From JACPLA01 sp035291905 (GTDB taxonomy: Bacteria; Bacteroidota; Ignavibacteria; UBA10030), in assembly GCA_035291905.1 (NCBI GenBank), contig DATDRF010000136.1:1-22200 (forward strand): a stretch of DNA of 22,200 nt, in the 5' to 3' direction. Every line of letters starts with the position of its first letter. The stretch's first letter is position 1. A model generated the notes under the pieces. It was not told the DNA's origin. It saw only the letters and a program-made list of their open reading frames with translations, and made no database searches. The translations under genes and the position numbers were made by a program. Below are positions 8,326 through 15,447 of this stretch, in pieces.

Positions 8326-9225
8326 ATGAAAGTCAAATTTTGGGGCGTCAGGGGGTCGATACCAACTCCCGGGAAACAGACGGTGCGCTACGGTGGAAAC
8401 ACTCCCTGCTTGGAAATCCGTCTGGAGGATGATTCCCTCATCATCTTTGATGCGGGAACCGGGATCAGGAACCTCGGGGATGATCTGATCAACAGCGGCG
8501 AGTCTGTCAAAGCGGTCCTTCTGATTACGCATCCCCACTGGGACCACATTCAGGGTTTTCCCTTCTTCAAGCCCGCCTTTATCTCCGGGAACGAGCTCAC
8601 CATTGTCGGCACCGAACGGCCGGACAAGTCGCTCAGCGAAATCATTGCGGAACAGATGAACCGCATCTATTTTCCCGTGAGGCTGCAGGACCTCAAAGCA
8701 ACCATCAAGTTCGTTCCGGTGAAGGAGGAGGGGGAGATTTCGGTCTTTGATGCCGTAGCGAAGTTCATCTATGTCAACCATCCGGGTTTCACGGTGGGCT
8801 ATCGGCTCAGCCATAAAGGAAAATCACTGGTGTACATCAGCGACAACGAGCCGTTCGATCGGTCGGTGGCTCCGTCTCTCGCGAGCTTCGAGACTGTTGT
8901 GAAGGAAAAGTTCAGTGCGCAGACAGATGATCCGAACCAACGCGTTATCGATTTTTGTCGCGATGCCGATGCTCTGATTCATGACGCCACCTATACGCCC
9001 GAAGAGTACATTGATCGGGTGGGATGGGGACATTCGCACTATCTGTTCAGCCTGCGTGTCGCCGCCGAAGCAAACGTGAAGAAGCTGTTTCTGTTCCACC
9101 ACGACCAGAACCACAGCGATGAAAAGGTGGACGATATCCTCAAGAAGTGCAAGAAAGAGATTAGGAGCAGAGGATATCGTTTTGAGTGCGAGGCAGCGAT
9201 CGAAAATGCCGAATTTACGGTCTAA
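8326..9225 (+). CDS. MBL-fold metal-dependent hydrolase (PhnP/cAMP-phosphodiesterase-like)
   Basis: This is a 299-aa cytoplasmic metallo-beta-lactamase-fold protein. The opening VKFWGVRGSIPTPG with YGGNT (22-26) defines a common group annotated as MBL-fold hydrolase near COG1235. The di-metal motif is HPHWDH (His69, His71, Asp73, His74), preceded by FDAGTGI (41-47). Further likely ligands lie in YISDNEP (Asp near 166), LIHDATYTPEEY and GWGHSHYLF, and the LFLFHHDQNHSD segment gives the last His. Relatives hydrolyse phosphodiester or cyclic-nucleotide bonds. The substrate here is unknown. It lacks the RNase Z exosite and RNase J beta-CASP domains. It is the last gene of the first run: a near-consensus promoter begins two bases after its TAA. 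Confidence 0.87.
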   Translation: MKVKFWGVRGSIPTPGKQTVRYGGNTPCLEIRLEDDSLIIFDAGTGIRNLGDDLINSGESVKAVLLITHPHWDHIQGFPFFKPAFISGNELTIVGTERPDKSLSEIIAEQMNRIYFPVRLQDLKATIKFVPVKEEGEISVFDAVAKFIYVNHPGFTVGYRLSHKGKSLVYISDNEPFDRSVAPSLASFETVVKEKFSAQTDDPNQRVIDFCRDADALIHDATYTPEEYIDRVGWGHSHYLFSLRVAAEANVKKLFLFHHDQNHSDEKVDDILKKCKKEIRSRGYRFECEAAIENAEFTV

Positions 9226-9226
9226 C

Positions 9227-9255
9227 TTGACAATCATTCCTAACGTGCCTATATT
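9227..9255 (+). promoter_or_regulatory. Near-consensus promoter upstream of the 9431 gene and leader
   Basis: TTGACA at 9227-9232 is separated by exactly 17 bases from TATATT at 9250-9255. The -10 element extends to TATATTTG (9250-9257), which also fits the Bacteroidota sigma-A -7 element TAnnTTTG, with TTG about 20 bases upstream. Transcription would start near 9262. This gives the run from 9431 onward its own start of transcription. Confidence 0.7.
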
Positions 9256-9301
9256 TGAGGGCGATGAGACGTGAAAAAAGCTCATTGACGGCGCGGAGGT
9301 A

Positions 9302-9385
9302 ATGCTGCATTTCGGAACGACAAGATCATATCATAAGAGTTTCAGAGGTGTACTCCCCGACTCACGGCGCAGCAACGGTTCATGA
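9302..9385 (+). CDS. Possible 27-aa leader peptide
   Basis: ATG 9302 to TGA 9383-9385 encodes 27 residues with five Ser and four Arg. GGAGGT at 9295-9300 precedes it, but only two bases separate GGAGG from the ATG, closer than usual. The stop codon lies six bases before the right arm of the downstream hairpin (9391-9396). There is no family similarity I recognise, and no run of a single amino acid typical of classical biosynthetic leader peptides. It may be chance. Confidence 0.25.
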   Translation: MLHFGTTRSYHKSFRGVLPDSRRSNGS

Positions 9386-9402
9386 GGTGTTCGGGGTTTT
9401 TT
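9355..9402 (+). terminator. Terminator-like hairpin in the leader of the 9431 gene
   Basis: CCCCGA (9355-9360) pairs perfectly with TCGGGG (9391-9396), followed by six T (9397-9402). Inside, CTCA (9361-9364) can pair with TGAG (9383-9386). The loop is long (30 nt), so this is a less ideal intrinsic terminator. It could end the upstream transcript or act as an attenuator, since the next start codon is 28 bases after the T-run. Confidence 0.5.
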
Positions 9403-9430
9403 GTTCTGCGAATGACAACAGGATCCGTGT

Positions 9431-9964
9431 ATGAATGAACAATTCCGGGACGAAGACATAAAGAGAATCTCCGCGGTTCTTGGAGTGGAGCCGAAGGTCA
9501 AGGGGAATTCGGTGAGGTATGAGGTGGAGAACAAGGAGATGAATAGGAAGCTTGCGCTTGAAGTGTATCCGAATATCCCCATCGGCAAGCGCCGGGGAAT
9601 GCTCGTCTCGGTGTACACTCCCACGGCGCATCTCCAGCTTCATTTTTGCACGGGATTCGTTGTCAGTGAAATGCTCGGGGAGTTGACGTTCGTGGGGGAG
9701 ACAAATGGGAAACTCTCCGGCCTCACGGTGGAACGGGAAGGGGGATGCTCGCTCTATGCAAACGTCGACCGTGCGATCCTCTCCGGCGATTTCACCACAC
9801 TCGGCCCCGAAATCATGCTTTCGAGCATTGCGCTCTCTCTGACCGAAACGATCCTCCCCCAGGGAAAAGGGGAAGCCGGGAAAAAGGCCTCGAAACTCAG
9901 GAGGGAGAAGACGCCGAGGAAGAGCCCCTCCGCTCGTCGGTCGGCCAAACGAACGAACCGATGA
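9431..9964 (+). CDS. Uncharacterised 177-aa protein with strongly basic C-terminal tail
   Basis: I do not recognise this protein. Residues 1-140 look like a compact alpha/beta domain: an acidic helical start (DEDIKRISAVLGVEP), beta-rich middle segments (LALEVYPNIPIG, MLVSVYTP, LQLHFCTGF, TFVGE) and a hydrophobic helix (IMLSSIALSLTETIL). Residues 143-177 form a tail dominated by Lys, Arg, Ser and Pro (for example KKASKLRREKTPRK) with almost no hydrophobic residues, typical of nucleic-acid or ribosome contact. There is no signal peptide or membrane segment, so it is cytoplasmic. AGGA at 9420-9423 supports the ATG at 9431. Its TGA overlaps the ybeY start (ATGA), so the two are translationally coupled. 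A role in RNA or ribosome handling is inference from the tail and this neighbour. Confidence 0.75.
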   Translation: MNEQFRDEDIKRISAVLGVEPKVKGNSVRYEVENKEMNRKLALEVYPNIPIGKRRGMLVSVYTPTAHLQLHFCTGFVVSEMLGELTFVGETNGKLSGLTVEREGGCSLYANVDRAILSGDFTTLGPEIMLSSIALSLTETILPQGKGEAGKKASKLRREKTPRKSPSARRSAKRTNR

Positions 9965-10368
9965 TCGTTGCTGCCCATCAGCACAGGATGCTGCGATTCC
10001 CCCACAGGGAAACTTTTCGAGCTGTCAGGCGTGTTGCAGCAGGGGAAAAACGGAAAGACGCGTCGGTTTCAATAGTGTTTACAGACGATCGGTTCATGAA
10101 GAACATGAACAAAAGATACTTGAGGCATAACAGGATAACAGATGTCATCAGCTTCCCGCTCGAGAGCGCCAGCGGGATCGAGGGCGAAGTCTATGTCAAC
10201 CTGGATCAGGCCAGGCGCCAGGCCAGGGACTATGGGGTGGCGTTTCATGCTGAAGTAAAACGATTGGTCGTCCACGGGACTCTGCATCTGATGGGATATC
10301 GTGATTCAACGCCGTCGCTCAAGGCCAGAATGAGCAGACGGGAAGACTACTATCTTGCAAGTCTTTAG
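9961..10368 (+). CDS. ybeY: Endoribonuclease YbeY (16S rRNA 3'-end maturation)
   Basis: This 135-aa metal-dependent endoribonuclease takes part in 16S rRNA maturation and ribosome quality control. The frame is open for 72 codons upstream, but that extension overlaps the previous gene and has no YbeY character. ATG 9961, overlapping the preceding TGA as ATGA, gives the usual length. Visible family features are RYLRHNRITDVISFPL (52-67), GEVYVNL (75-81) and the active-site segment HGTLHLMGYRD (105-115). His105 and His109 are the first two metal ligands. The third ligand, His in the E. coli GYDH motif, is replaced here by Asp115 within GYRD, followed by STPSLKARMSRREDYYL. This variant matches my memory of Bacteroidota-type YbeY sequences, so it is probably lineage-specific rather than damage. 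Confidence 0.9.
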   Translation: MIVAAHQHRMLRFPHRETFRAVRRVAAGEKRKDASVSIVFTDDRFMKNMNKRYLRHNRITDVISFPLESASGIEGEVYVNLDQARRQARDYGVAFHAEVKRLVVHGTLHLMGYRDSTPSLKARMSRREDYYLASL

Positions 10369-10370
10369 GA
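10367..10370 (+). promoter_or_regulatory. Ribosome binding site that sets the start of the DUF494 gene
   Basis: AGGA, overlapping the TAG stop of ybeY, lies five bases before ATG 10376. This favours 10376 over the in-frame TTG at 10355, which has no such site and would overlap ybeY by 14 bases. Confidence 0.6.
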
Positions 10371-10375
10371 TAGCA

Positions 10376-10831
10376 ATGTACGAACGGGTTGTGGAAATAA
10401 TCATGTTTTTGGTGAATGAGCTGAAATCGAACAAACAACTCAGCGAGGTGGATGTATCCGTCCTGTCCAAGAACGGATACACCCAGAGTGAGATCTCCAC
10501 GGCGTTTTCGTGGCTGTTCGAGCGGATGAACGTGGGCCAATCGATGACAGAGCAGCAACAGGCAAACGAGGATTCCCACAGGATCCTGCATGAGGTGGAA
10601 CGCATGGTCATCGGTCCCGACGCGTACGGCTATCTCCTCCAGGCCCACGAAATGGGAATCGTCTCCAATAACGATATTGAAACGATCATCGAGCGAATCA
10701 TGGCCGCCGGATTCTCGTCGGTCGGCCTTGCCGAAATGAAGTCTTTCATGGCCGGGATGCTCTTCGATACGGAAAGCCAGAGGGGTTCGGGTGGGAGAAT
10801 CTCGCTCGATGGAAGCGACACGATACACTAG
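10376..10831 (+). CDS. smg: DUF494 / Smg family protein
   Basis: This is a 151-aa cytoplasmic, helix-rich protein of the Smg/DUF494 family, of unknown molecular function. The start MYERVVEIIMFLVNELKS aligns with the E. coli Smg opening, followed by the D-x-x-x-L-x-x-x-GY/F-x-x-x-EI-x-x-A-x-x-WL pattern (VDVSVLSKNGYTQSEISTAFSWLFE). The C-terminal half (ERMVIGPDAYGYLLQAHEMGIVSNNDIETIIERIM) matches the family's E-x-x-G-x-L-x-x-x-x-x-x-G-x-x-x-x-x-x-R-E-x-V-I-x-R layout. It starts right after ybeY and ends six bases before topA. The same smg next to topA-related sequences arrangement is well known in Proteobacteria, which supports the call. Residues 50-65 are a Gln-rich insert (TEQQQANED). Confidence 0.85.
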   Translation: MYERVVEIIMFLVNELKSNKQLSEVDVSVLSKNGYTQSEISTAFSWLFERMNVGQSMTEQQQANEDSHRILHEVERMVIGPDAYGYLLQAHEMGIVSNNDIETIIERIMAAGFSSVGLAEMKSFMAGMLFDTESQRGSGGRISLDGSDTIH

Positions 10832-10837
10832 GAACCA

Positions 10838-13099
10838 ATGGATAAATCTCTCATCATCGTCGAATCACCGGCAAAAGCCAAGACCATTAACAAGTATCTC
10901 GGAAAAGAATACACCGTCGAAGCTTCGGTCGGCCACATTAAGAACCTTCCCAAAAGCAAAATGAGCGTTGACGTTGAGAAGGATTTCGACGTCGTGTATG
11001 AGACAATCAGTGGCAAGGAAGAGGTCGTCGACAAGCTCAAGTCGAAAGCCGCGAAGGCCTCGGCCGTCTATATTGCGACAGACCCTGACCGTGAAGGAGA
11101 GGCAATTGCAGCTCACATCGCTGATGAAATCAAGGATGTGGCAACCAACATCCGCAGGGTCCTGTTTCATGAGATTACGGAATCCGGGGTCAAAGAGGCG
11201 ATGGCCCATCCGCACAAGATCAATCGAAACCTGGTCATGTCGCAACAGGCAAGGCGCGCCATGGACCGGATCGTCGGATATAAGGTCAGCCCGTTCATCT
11301 GGAAAACCGTGTATTACGGCCTCTCCGCGGGAAGAGTGCAGTCGGTCGCGTTGAGGCTCATTTGTGAAAGGGAAGAAGCGGTCCGCAGTTTCGTTCCGGA
11401 AGAGTATTGGTCGATTACGGGGGAGTTCACAAGCAGCTTGGGAGAGCCCTTCCTCGCCAAGCTGATGAAGGTTGCCGGCTCGGATCCCCGAATTCCGGAT
11501 GAGACGACGGTCAACGGGTATCTGGAAGATATCCGCAAGCAGAAGTTTGAGATCTCGTCGGTCGATCGGAAACCTGTCAAACGCAATGCCCCTGCGCCTT
11601 TCATAACCAGCACCCTGCAGCAGGAAGCAGCGCGGCGTCTCCGTCTGTCGGCGAAACGCACCATGATGCTGGCCCAGAAGCTCTATGAGGGTGTGGAACT
11701 GGGAGAGGAGGGGCTCACAGGTCTCATCACTTATATGCGGACAGACTCGACCAGGCTGAGCAACGAGTCGGTTTCCGCTGTGAGAGAGTATATTTACGAG
11801 AACTACGGCAAGGAATATCTCCCCAAAGAGGCGCGTCTTTTCAAGAAGGGGAAGGCATCGCAAGACGCACACGAGGCAATTCGCCCCACCTCAATCAAGT
11901 TTTCGCCAAAAGCCATCAAGAAGTATCTGGATAAGGATCTGTTCGCCCTCTATGAACTTATCTGGAACCGGTTCGTTGCGTGTCAGATGTCCCCTGCCCA
12001 GTTCGATCAGCTTTCCGTCGATGTGACCGGCGGCGACTATCTTTTCCGGGCAACGGATCAGGTTCCGATCTTCAGAGGGTTCCTCCAGGTCTATGACGAT
12101 ATGGTGGAAGAGAACGGTGCGGATGCGGAGAAAGACGCCGATCCGGTGTCGAAGATTCCGGCCAACGTTGCGGTCGGGCAGCACGCCCAATTGACCAACC
12201 TCTTGCCTCGCCAGCATTTCACCAAACCGCCTGCACGATACACCGAGAGCAGTCTCGTGAAGGAACTCGAGTCTTTGGGAATCGGCCGGCCCAGTACTTA
12301 TGCGCTCATTGTCAGCACGGTGATCGATCGGAAATACGTTGAGCAGCGAGATCGGAAACTCTTTGCGACCGATCTCGGCTTGCAGGTGAACAAGCTTCTC
12401 ACGAAATACTTTCCTGAAATCGTCAATGTCACATTCACCGCGAAGATGGAGGAAGAGCTCGATACCATCGCATCCGGAAAAGTGGAATATGTGAAGGTGA
12501 TGAAGGATTTTTATGATCCGTTCATCCATGCTTTTGAGAAGGTGGACAAGATCGCGACGACCATCAAGAAATCGCTTCAGGAGAAGACGGACGAGCCCTG
12601 CGAAGTGTGCGGGAAACCCATGATTATCAAATGGGGCCGCAACGGGAGGTTCATGGCGTGCACGGGATATCCGTCATGTAAGAACACGAAGCCCTTACCC
12701 GAGGACCGCGAGAAAACGGAGCATCTTGCCGGAATAGTGTGCGAGCTGTGTGGAGGCGATATGGTCGTAAAGGCAGGGCGGTTCGGCACGTTCCTCGGTT
12801 GTTCGAATTACCCCAAATGCAAGAACACGAAGCCGATCTCGATGGGGATCAAATGCCCAAAGTGCAAAGACGGCGACCTTATCGAGCGCAAGACCAAGAA
12901 GCGGTCGAGGGTGTTCTATGGTTGCTCACGATATCCCGAATGCGATTTTGCATCGTGGGATCGTCCTGTGAGTGAAGTGTGCACGCATTGCGGTAATAGT
13001 TATCTCGTTGTGAAGTTCTCTCAGGCGAAGGGGGAATATCTAAGATGTCCCGAATGCAAGCAGGAGTTTGTTCGGGAAGAAGTAGCAGCAAGCGCCTGA
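10838..13099 (+). CDS. topA: DNA topoisomerase I (type IA)
   Basis: This 753-aa enzyme relaxes negatively supercoiled DNA by cutting one strand through a 5'-phosphotyrosine link. The TOPRIM domain opens the protein (IVESPAKAKTI, Glu9) with the Mg-binding TDPDREGE (Asp82, Asp84, Glu86). GLSAGRVQSVALRLICERE (161-179) is a strongly conserved segment. The catalytic Tyr is Tyr299 in LITYMRTDSTR. HEAIRPT and a glycine-rich GIGRPSTYA segment follow in the core. From about residue 588 the C terminus holds three topoisomerase zinc-finger units (CEVCGKPM...CTGYPSC, CELCGGDM...CSNYPKC, CPKCKDGDL...CSRYPEC) and a final zinc-ribbon-like CTHCG...CPECK. GGAA at 10831-10834 precedes ATG 10838. It is complete, with normal length for the phylum. 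Confidence 0.97.
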   Translation: MDKSLIIVESPAKAKTINKYLGKEYTVEASVGHIKNLPKSKMSVDVEKDFDVVYETISGKEEVVDKLKSKAAKASAVYIATDPDREGEAIAAHIADEIKDVATNIRRVLFHEITESGVKEAMAHPHKINRNLVMSQQARRAMDRIVGYKVSPFIWKTVYYGLSAGRVQSVALRLICEREEAVRSFVPEEYWSITGEFTSSLGEPFLAKLMKVAGSDPRIPDETTVNGYLEDIRKQKFEISSVDRKPVKRNAPAPFITSTLQQEAARRLRLSAKRTMMLAQKLYEGVELGEEGLTGLITYMRTDSTRLSNESVSAVREYIYENYGKEYLPKEARLFKKGKASQDAHEAIRPTSIKFSPKAIKKYLDKDLFALYELIWNRFVACQMSPAQFDQLSVDVTGGDYLFRATDQVPIFRGFLQVYDDMVEENGADAEKDADPVSKIPANVAVGQHAQLTNLLPRQHFTKPPARYTESSLVKELESLGIGRPSTYALIVSTVIDRKYVEQRDRKLFATDLGLQVNKLLTKYFPEIVNVTFTAKMEEELDTIASGKVEYVKVMKDFYDPFIHAFEKVDKIATTIKKSLQEKTDEPCEVCGKPMIIKWGRNGRFMACTGYPSCKNTKPLPEDREKTEHLAGIVCELCGGDMVVKAGRFGTFLGCSNYPKCKNTKPISMGIKCPKCKDGDLIERKTKKRSRVFYGCSRYPECDFASWDRPVSEVCTHCGNSYLVVKFSQAKGEYLRCPECKQEFVREEVAASA

Positions 13100-13133
13100 G
13101 AGGCGACCAGTCCTTACGGTAGGAGCCTCGCCA

Positions 13134-14015
13134 ATGCATACGCTGATTCGCTCATACCTGGACTACCTTGATGCGGAACGGAACTACTCTTCCCACACGA
13201 CGCAGGCGTACGAGCACGATCTGCATCAATTCCTTCAGTTCCTGAAATCCGGCAAAATCCCTTCTTTCGATTCCGTCGGGCGCGATGAGCTGCGTTCGTA
13301 TGTACGAATGCTCCTGGAAGGAGGAGCCAGCAAACGAACCGTTGCACGGAAAATTGCCAGTCTTCGGTCCTTCTTCAAATTCCTGCGACGGAAAGGACTC
13401 GTGCAAACCAACCCCACTCTCTCGTTGATCACACCTAGGCCGGAAAGACGCCTGCCCGTCTACTTGGACGAGAAGGCGGCAGAACGAATGCTGGAGCTGC
13501 CGGATGTCACGACAGAGGAAGGCCAAAAAGAGGCGGCGATCCTGGAGCTTCTGTACAGCACGGGAATGCGCGTGAGCGAATTGGTGAACTTGAGCAAAAA
13601 AGATGTAAACTTCGAGAACGGAACGGTGCGAGTGAGGGGCAAGGGGAGGAAAGAGAGGATCCTCCCGTTTGGGCAAAAAGCGTCCAGTGCGATGAAACGA
13701 TATTTGGGAAATCGCAGCCAGCACGAGGAAGGTCCGGGTTCGCCTCTTTTCCTGAGCGCGCGCGGCGGCAGGATCTACCCGGTGGCGGTTGCGAGACTTG
13801 TGAAGCGTTGCATCGGACAAATATCCGAAATTGAGAAAAAGAGTCCGCATGTCATTCGGCACTCGTTTGCCACTCATATGCTGAACCGGGGGGCGGACCT
13901 GCGTGCGGTCAAGGAGCTCCTTGGCCACGAAAGCCTCTCCACCACTCAGGTCTACACGCATGTTTCAACGGAGAGAATGAAGAAGGTCTACCGGCAATCG
14001 CATCCGAAGGCTTGA
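13134..14015 (+). CDS. xerC: Tyrosine recombinase, XerC/XerD type
   Basis: This 293-aa site-specific recombinase most likely resolves chromosome dimers at dif. The N-terminal SAM-like core-binding domain (about 3-90) contains YSSHTTQAYEHDLHQFLQFL. The catalytic domain (about 105-290) contains all active residues: Arg146 (STGMRVSEL), Lys170 (RGKGRKER), His239 and Arg242 (HVIRHSFATH), His265 (LLGHESLSTTQVY) and nucleophile Tyr274. AGGAG at 13121-13125 lies eight bases before ATG 13134. The length and the housekeeping neighbourhood (topA before, hpf after) speak for the chromosomal Xer enzyme rather than a phage or integron integrase. XerC versus XerD cannot be decided from sequence alone, and some lineages have a single one. 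Confidence 0.92.
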   Translation: MHTLIRSYLDYLDAERNYSSHTTQAYEHDLHQFLQFLKSGKIPSFDSVGRDELRSYVRMLLEGGASKRTVARKIASLRSFFKFLRRKGLVQTNPTLSLITPRPERRLPVYLDEKAAERMLELPDVTTEEGQKEAAILELLYSTGMRVSELVNLSKKDVNFENGTVRVRGKGRKERILPFGQKASSAMKRYLGNRSQHEEGPGSPLFLSARGGRIYPVAVARLVKRCIGQISEIEKKSPHVIRHSFATHMLNRGADLRAVKELLGHESLSTTQVYTHVSTERMKKVYRQSHPKA

Positions 14016-14063
14016 ACGGGATGCTCGGGCCTGGTGCGAGCCTCTTGAGAAAGGAACAGCCCT

Positions 14064-14396
14064 ATGACCGTCACAGTTACGTCCCGACACTTCAAAGCAC
14101 ATCAGACGCTGGTGGAATATGCTGAAGCCGCAGTTCAGGGTCTCAGCCGCTACTACGATGGGATCATCAAATGCGAAGTCATTCTCAGTTATGAAAAGAA
14201 GAGGAAGAGTACAAAGATTGCGGAAATAGTGTGTTCTGTCTACAGACACAGGATCACGTCGGAGGGGCGCACCGAGGATTTTGAGAAATCTATTGATGCC
14301 GCTGCTGATCGGGTGTTGATACAGCTGAAGAAAGTCAAGGATCGGCTGCACCAGAGGGATCGGAAGGCCGTACGAAGGGTGAGGGAAAAGGTCTGA
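14064..14396 (+). CDS. hpf: Ribosome hibernation-promoting factor, short form (HPF/RaiA family)
   Basis: This 110-aa protein binds the 30S decoding region and silences ribosomes in slow growth or stress. The start (TVTSRHFKAHQTLVEYAEAAVQGLSRYYDGIIKCEVIL) has the beta-alpha-beta pattern of the family, followed by KIAEIVCSVYRHRITSEGRTEDFEKSIDAAADRVLIQLKKVKDRL, matching the conserved D-F/M-Y-x-S-I-D-x-A-x-D-x-L-x-x-Q-L-x-K-x-K segment. The C-terminal dimerisation domain of long HPF is absent; a short basic tail (HQRDRKAVRRVREKV) takes its place. AAGGA at 14051-14055 lies eight bases before the ATG. It sits between xerC and hprK. Confidence 0.9.
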   Translation: MTVTVTSRHFKAHQTLVEYAEAAVQGLSRYYDGIIKCEVILSYEKKRKSTKIAEIVCSVYRHRITSEGRTEDFEKSIDAAADRVLIQLKKVKDRLHQRDRKAVRRVREKV

Positions 14397-14422
14397 TTGT
14401 TTCACAACAACTGAGAAGCGCC

Positions 14423-15430
14423 ATGTCACTGGAAAACCTGAAAGAGACGAGCAAGAAGAGCATCACCGTCGGCTTCATGTATGAAGCCAACAAGGAACGG
14501 CTGGGGCTCACAATGATGAACGGCGAGGTCGGCTTCGAACACGATGTGCGTGACCGGAGTATTCACCGTCCGGGCCTTGCCCTGGCAGGCTATGTGGACC
14601 TGTTCACATATCACCGCGTGCAGGTTTTCGGGAATACGGAGGTACGGTACCTTCAGCACCTGTCGCTTCAGGAGCGCATCAAGGCATTCGAAACGATCTT
14701 CCAGTTCGATCTTCCGTGCATTATTGTCACGAACGACAACTCCATTGACAAAGAGCTGATCAAGATTGCCACGGAGCGGAAGGTGTCGATTTTCAAGTCG
14801 CCGTTTGAAACGACGAAGGTTGTGTATCTCCTCAGTGATTTTCTTGACGATCAGTTTGCTCCTCAATCCGTTGTCCACGGTTCATTCATCGATGTCTACG
14901 GAGTCGGTGTGTTGATGACGGGAAGGTCGGGAATCGGGAAGAGCGAGATTGCACTCGATCTCATCGAACGAGGGCACCGGCTTGTCGCTGACGATGTCGT
15001 TATGGTTACGCGGAAAGGAGAGGGTATCCTGCTGGGGGCTGGCACCGATGTGGTGAAGCATTTCATGGAAATAAGGGGGCTTGGATTGATCGATGTCCGT
15101 TCCATATTTGGGATCAGGTCTATCCGATATCAGAAAAGGGTCGAGATTGTCGTTGAGTTGCAGGAGTGGAAGCAGGATGTTGAGTATACGAGGACCGGGC
15201 TTGACCACGAAAACATCAATATCATGGGGGTGGATATACCGCACGTCCGGCTGCCAATCTTCCCCGGGAAAAATGTGACGGTGATTACAGAGGTTATCGC
15301 CCTTGATTACTTACTTCGTCATTACGGTTACAATGCACCGAAGGAGTTTTCCAAGAGGCTTGAGGCGGCAATCAGTGAGAAAACGAAGGGGAAGAGGGTT
15401 ATCGACTACTTTGAGCACGATTTTGAATAG
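14423..15430 (+). CDS. hprK: HPr kinase/phosphorylase
   Basis: This 335-aa bifunctional serine kinase/phosphorylase acts on HPr or an HPr-like protein. The N-terminal domain (about 1-140) is followed by VHGSFIDVYGVGVLMTGRSGIGKSE, with catalytic His152 and the P-loop GRSGIGKS (167-174), then LVADD (188-191) and the HprK signature EIRGLGLIDVRSIFG (216-230). The C-terminal helix region (GRRVIDYF-type, here KGKRVIDYFEHDFE) completes the family pattern. Length is close to normal (about 310-330). It is the last gene of this run; the next promoter starts 17 bases after its TAG. No HPr, PTS enzyme or CcpA gene lies in the window. In Gram-negative bacteria without a full PTS, HprK is usually thought to serve regulation rather than sugar uptake. 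Confidence 0.94.
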   Translation: MSLENLKETSKKSITVGFMYEANKERLGLTMMNGEVGFEHDVRDRSIHRPGLALAGYVDLFTYHRVQVFGNTEVRYLQHLSLQERIKAFETIFQFDLPCIIVTNDNSIDKELIKIATERKVSIFKSPFETTKVVYLLSDFLDDQFAPQSVVHGSFIDVYGVGVLMTGRSGIGKSEIALDLIERGHRLVADDVVMVTRKGEGILLGAGTDVVKHFMEIRGLGLIDVRSIFGIRSIRYQKRVEIVVELQEWKQDVEYTRTGLDHENINIMGVDIPHVRLPIFPGKNVTVITEVIALDYLLRHYGYNAPKEFSKRLEAAISEKTKGKRVIDYFEHDFE

Positions 15431-15447
15431 GGAAAAGGCACTTCTTC

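Larger units (their letters stand above)
9262..9402 (+). ncRNA. Putative 5' leader or small RNA ending at a terminator-like hairpin
   Basis: The segment between the predicted start of transcription and the T-run at 9397-9402 is about 140 nt and contains no recognised RNA family. I compared it by eye with tRNA, SRP RNA and 6S patterns and found no match. It holds a 27-codon ORF (9302-9385) and two near-direct repeats (TTCAGAGGTGT at 9341-9351 and TTCATGAGGTGT at 9379-9390). It may be a free small RNA or an attenuating leader of the downstream genes. Confidence 0.4.

Noticed and set aside
9262..9402. tRNA, SRP RNA or 6S RNA in the leader
   Set aside because: No acceptor stem, T-loop with pairing flanks, SRP apical loop consensus or 6S central bubble could be found by eye.
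9745..9960. Upstream extension of ybeY by 72 codons
   Set aside because: It overlaps the preceding gene in another frame, has no YbeY similarity, and ATG 9961 gives the normal length with an ATGA coupling.
10207..10227. CAGGCCAGG repeated with a 12-base period
   Set aside because: It is a short in-frame repeat encoding Gln-Ala-Arg twice in a YbeY helix and does not extend further.
13134..14015. Tyrosine recombinase as a mobile-element integrase
   Set aside because: There are no attachment-site repeats, tRNA, excisionase or phage genes nearby. The neighbours are housekeeping genes and the length fits chromosomal Xer proteins.
14024..14042. GCTCG/CGAGC inverted repeat between xerC and hpf as a terminator
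   Set aside because: Only five pairs with a nine-base loop and no T-run follow. It is more likely chance in a short spacer.
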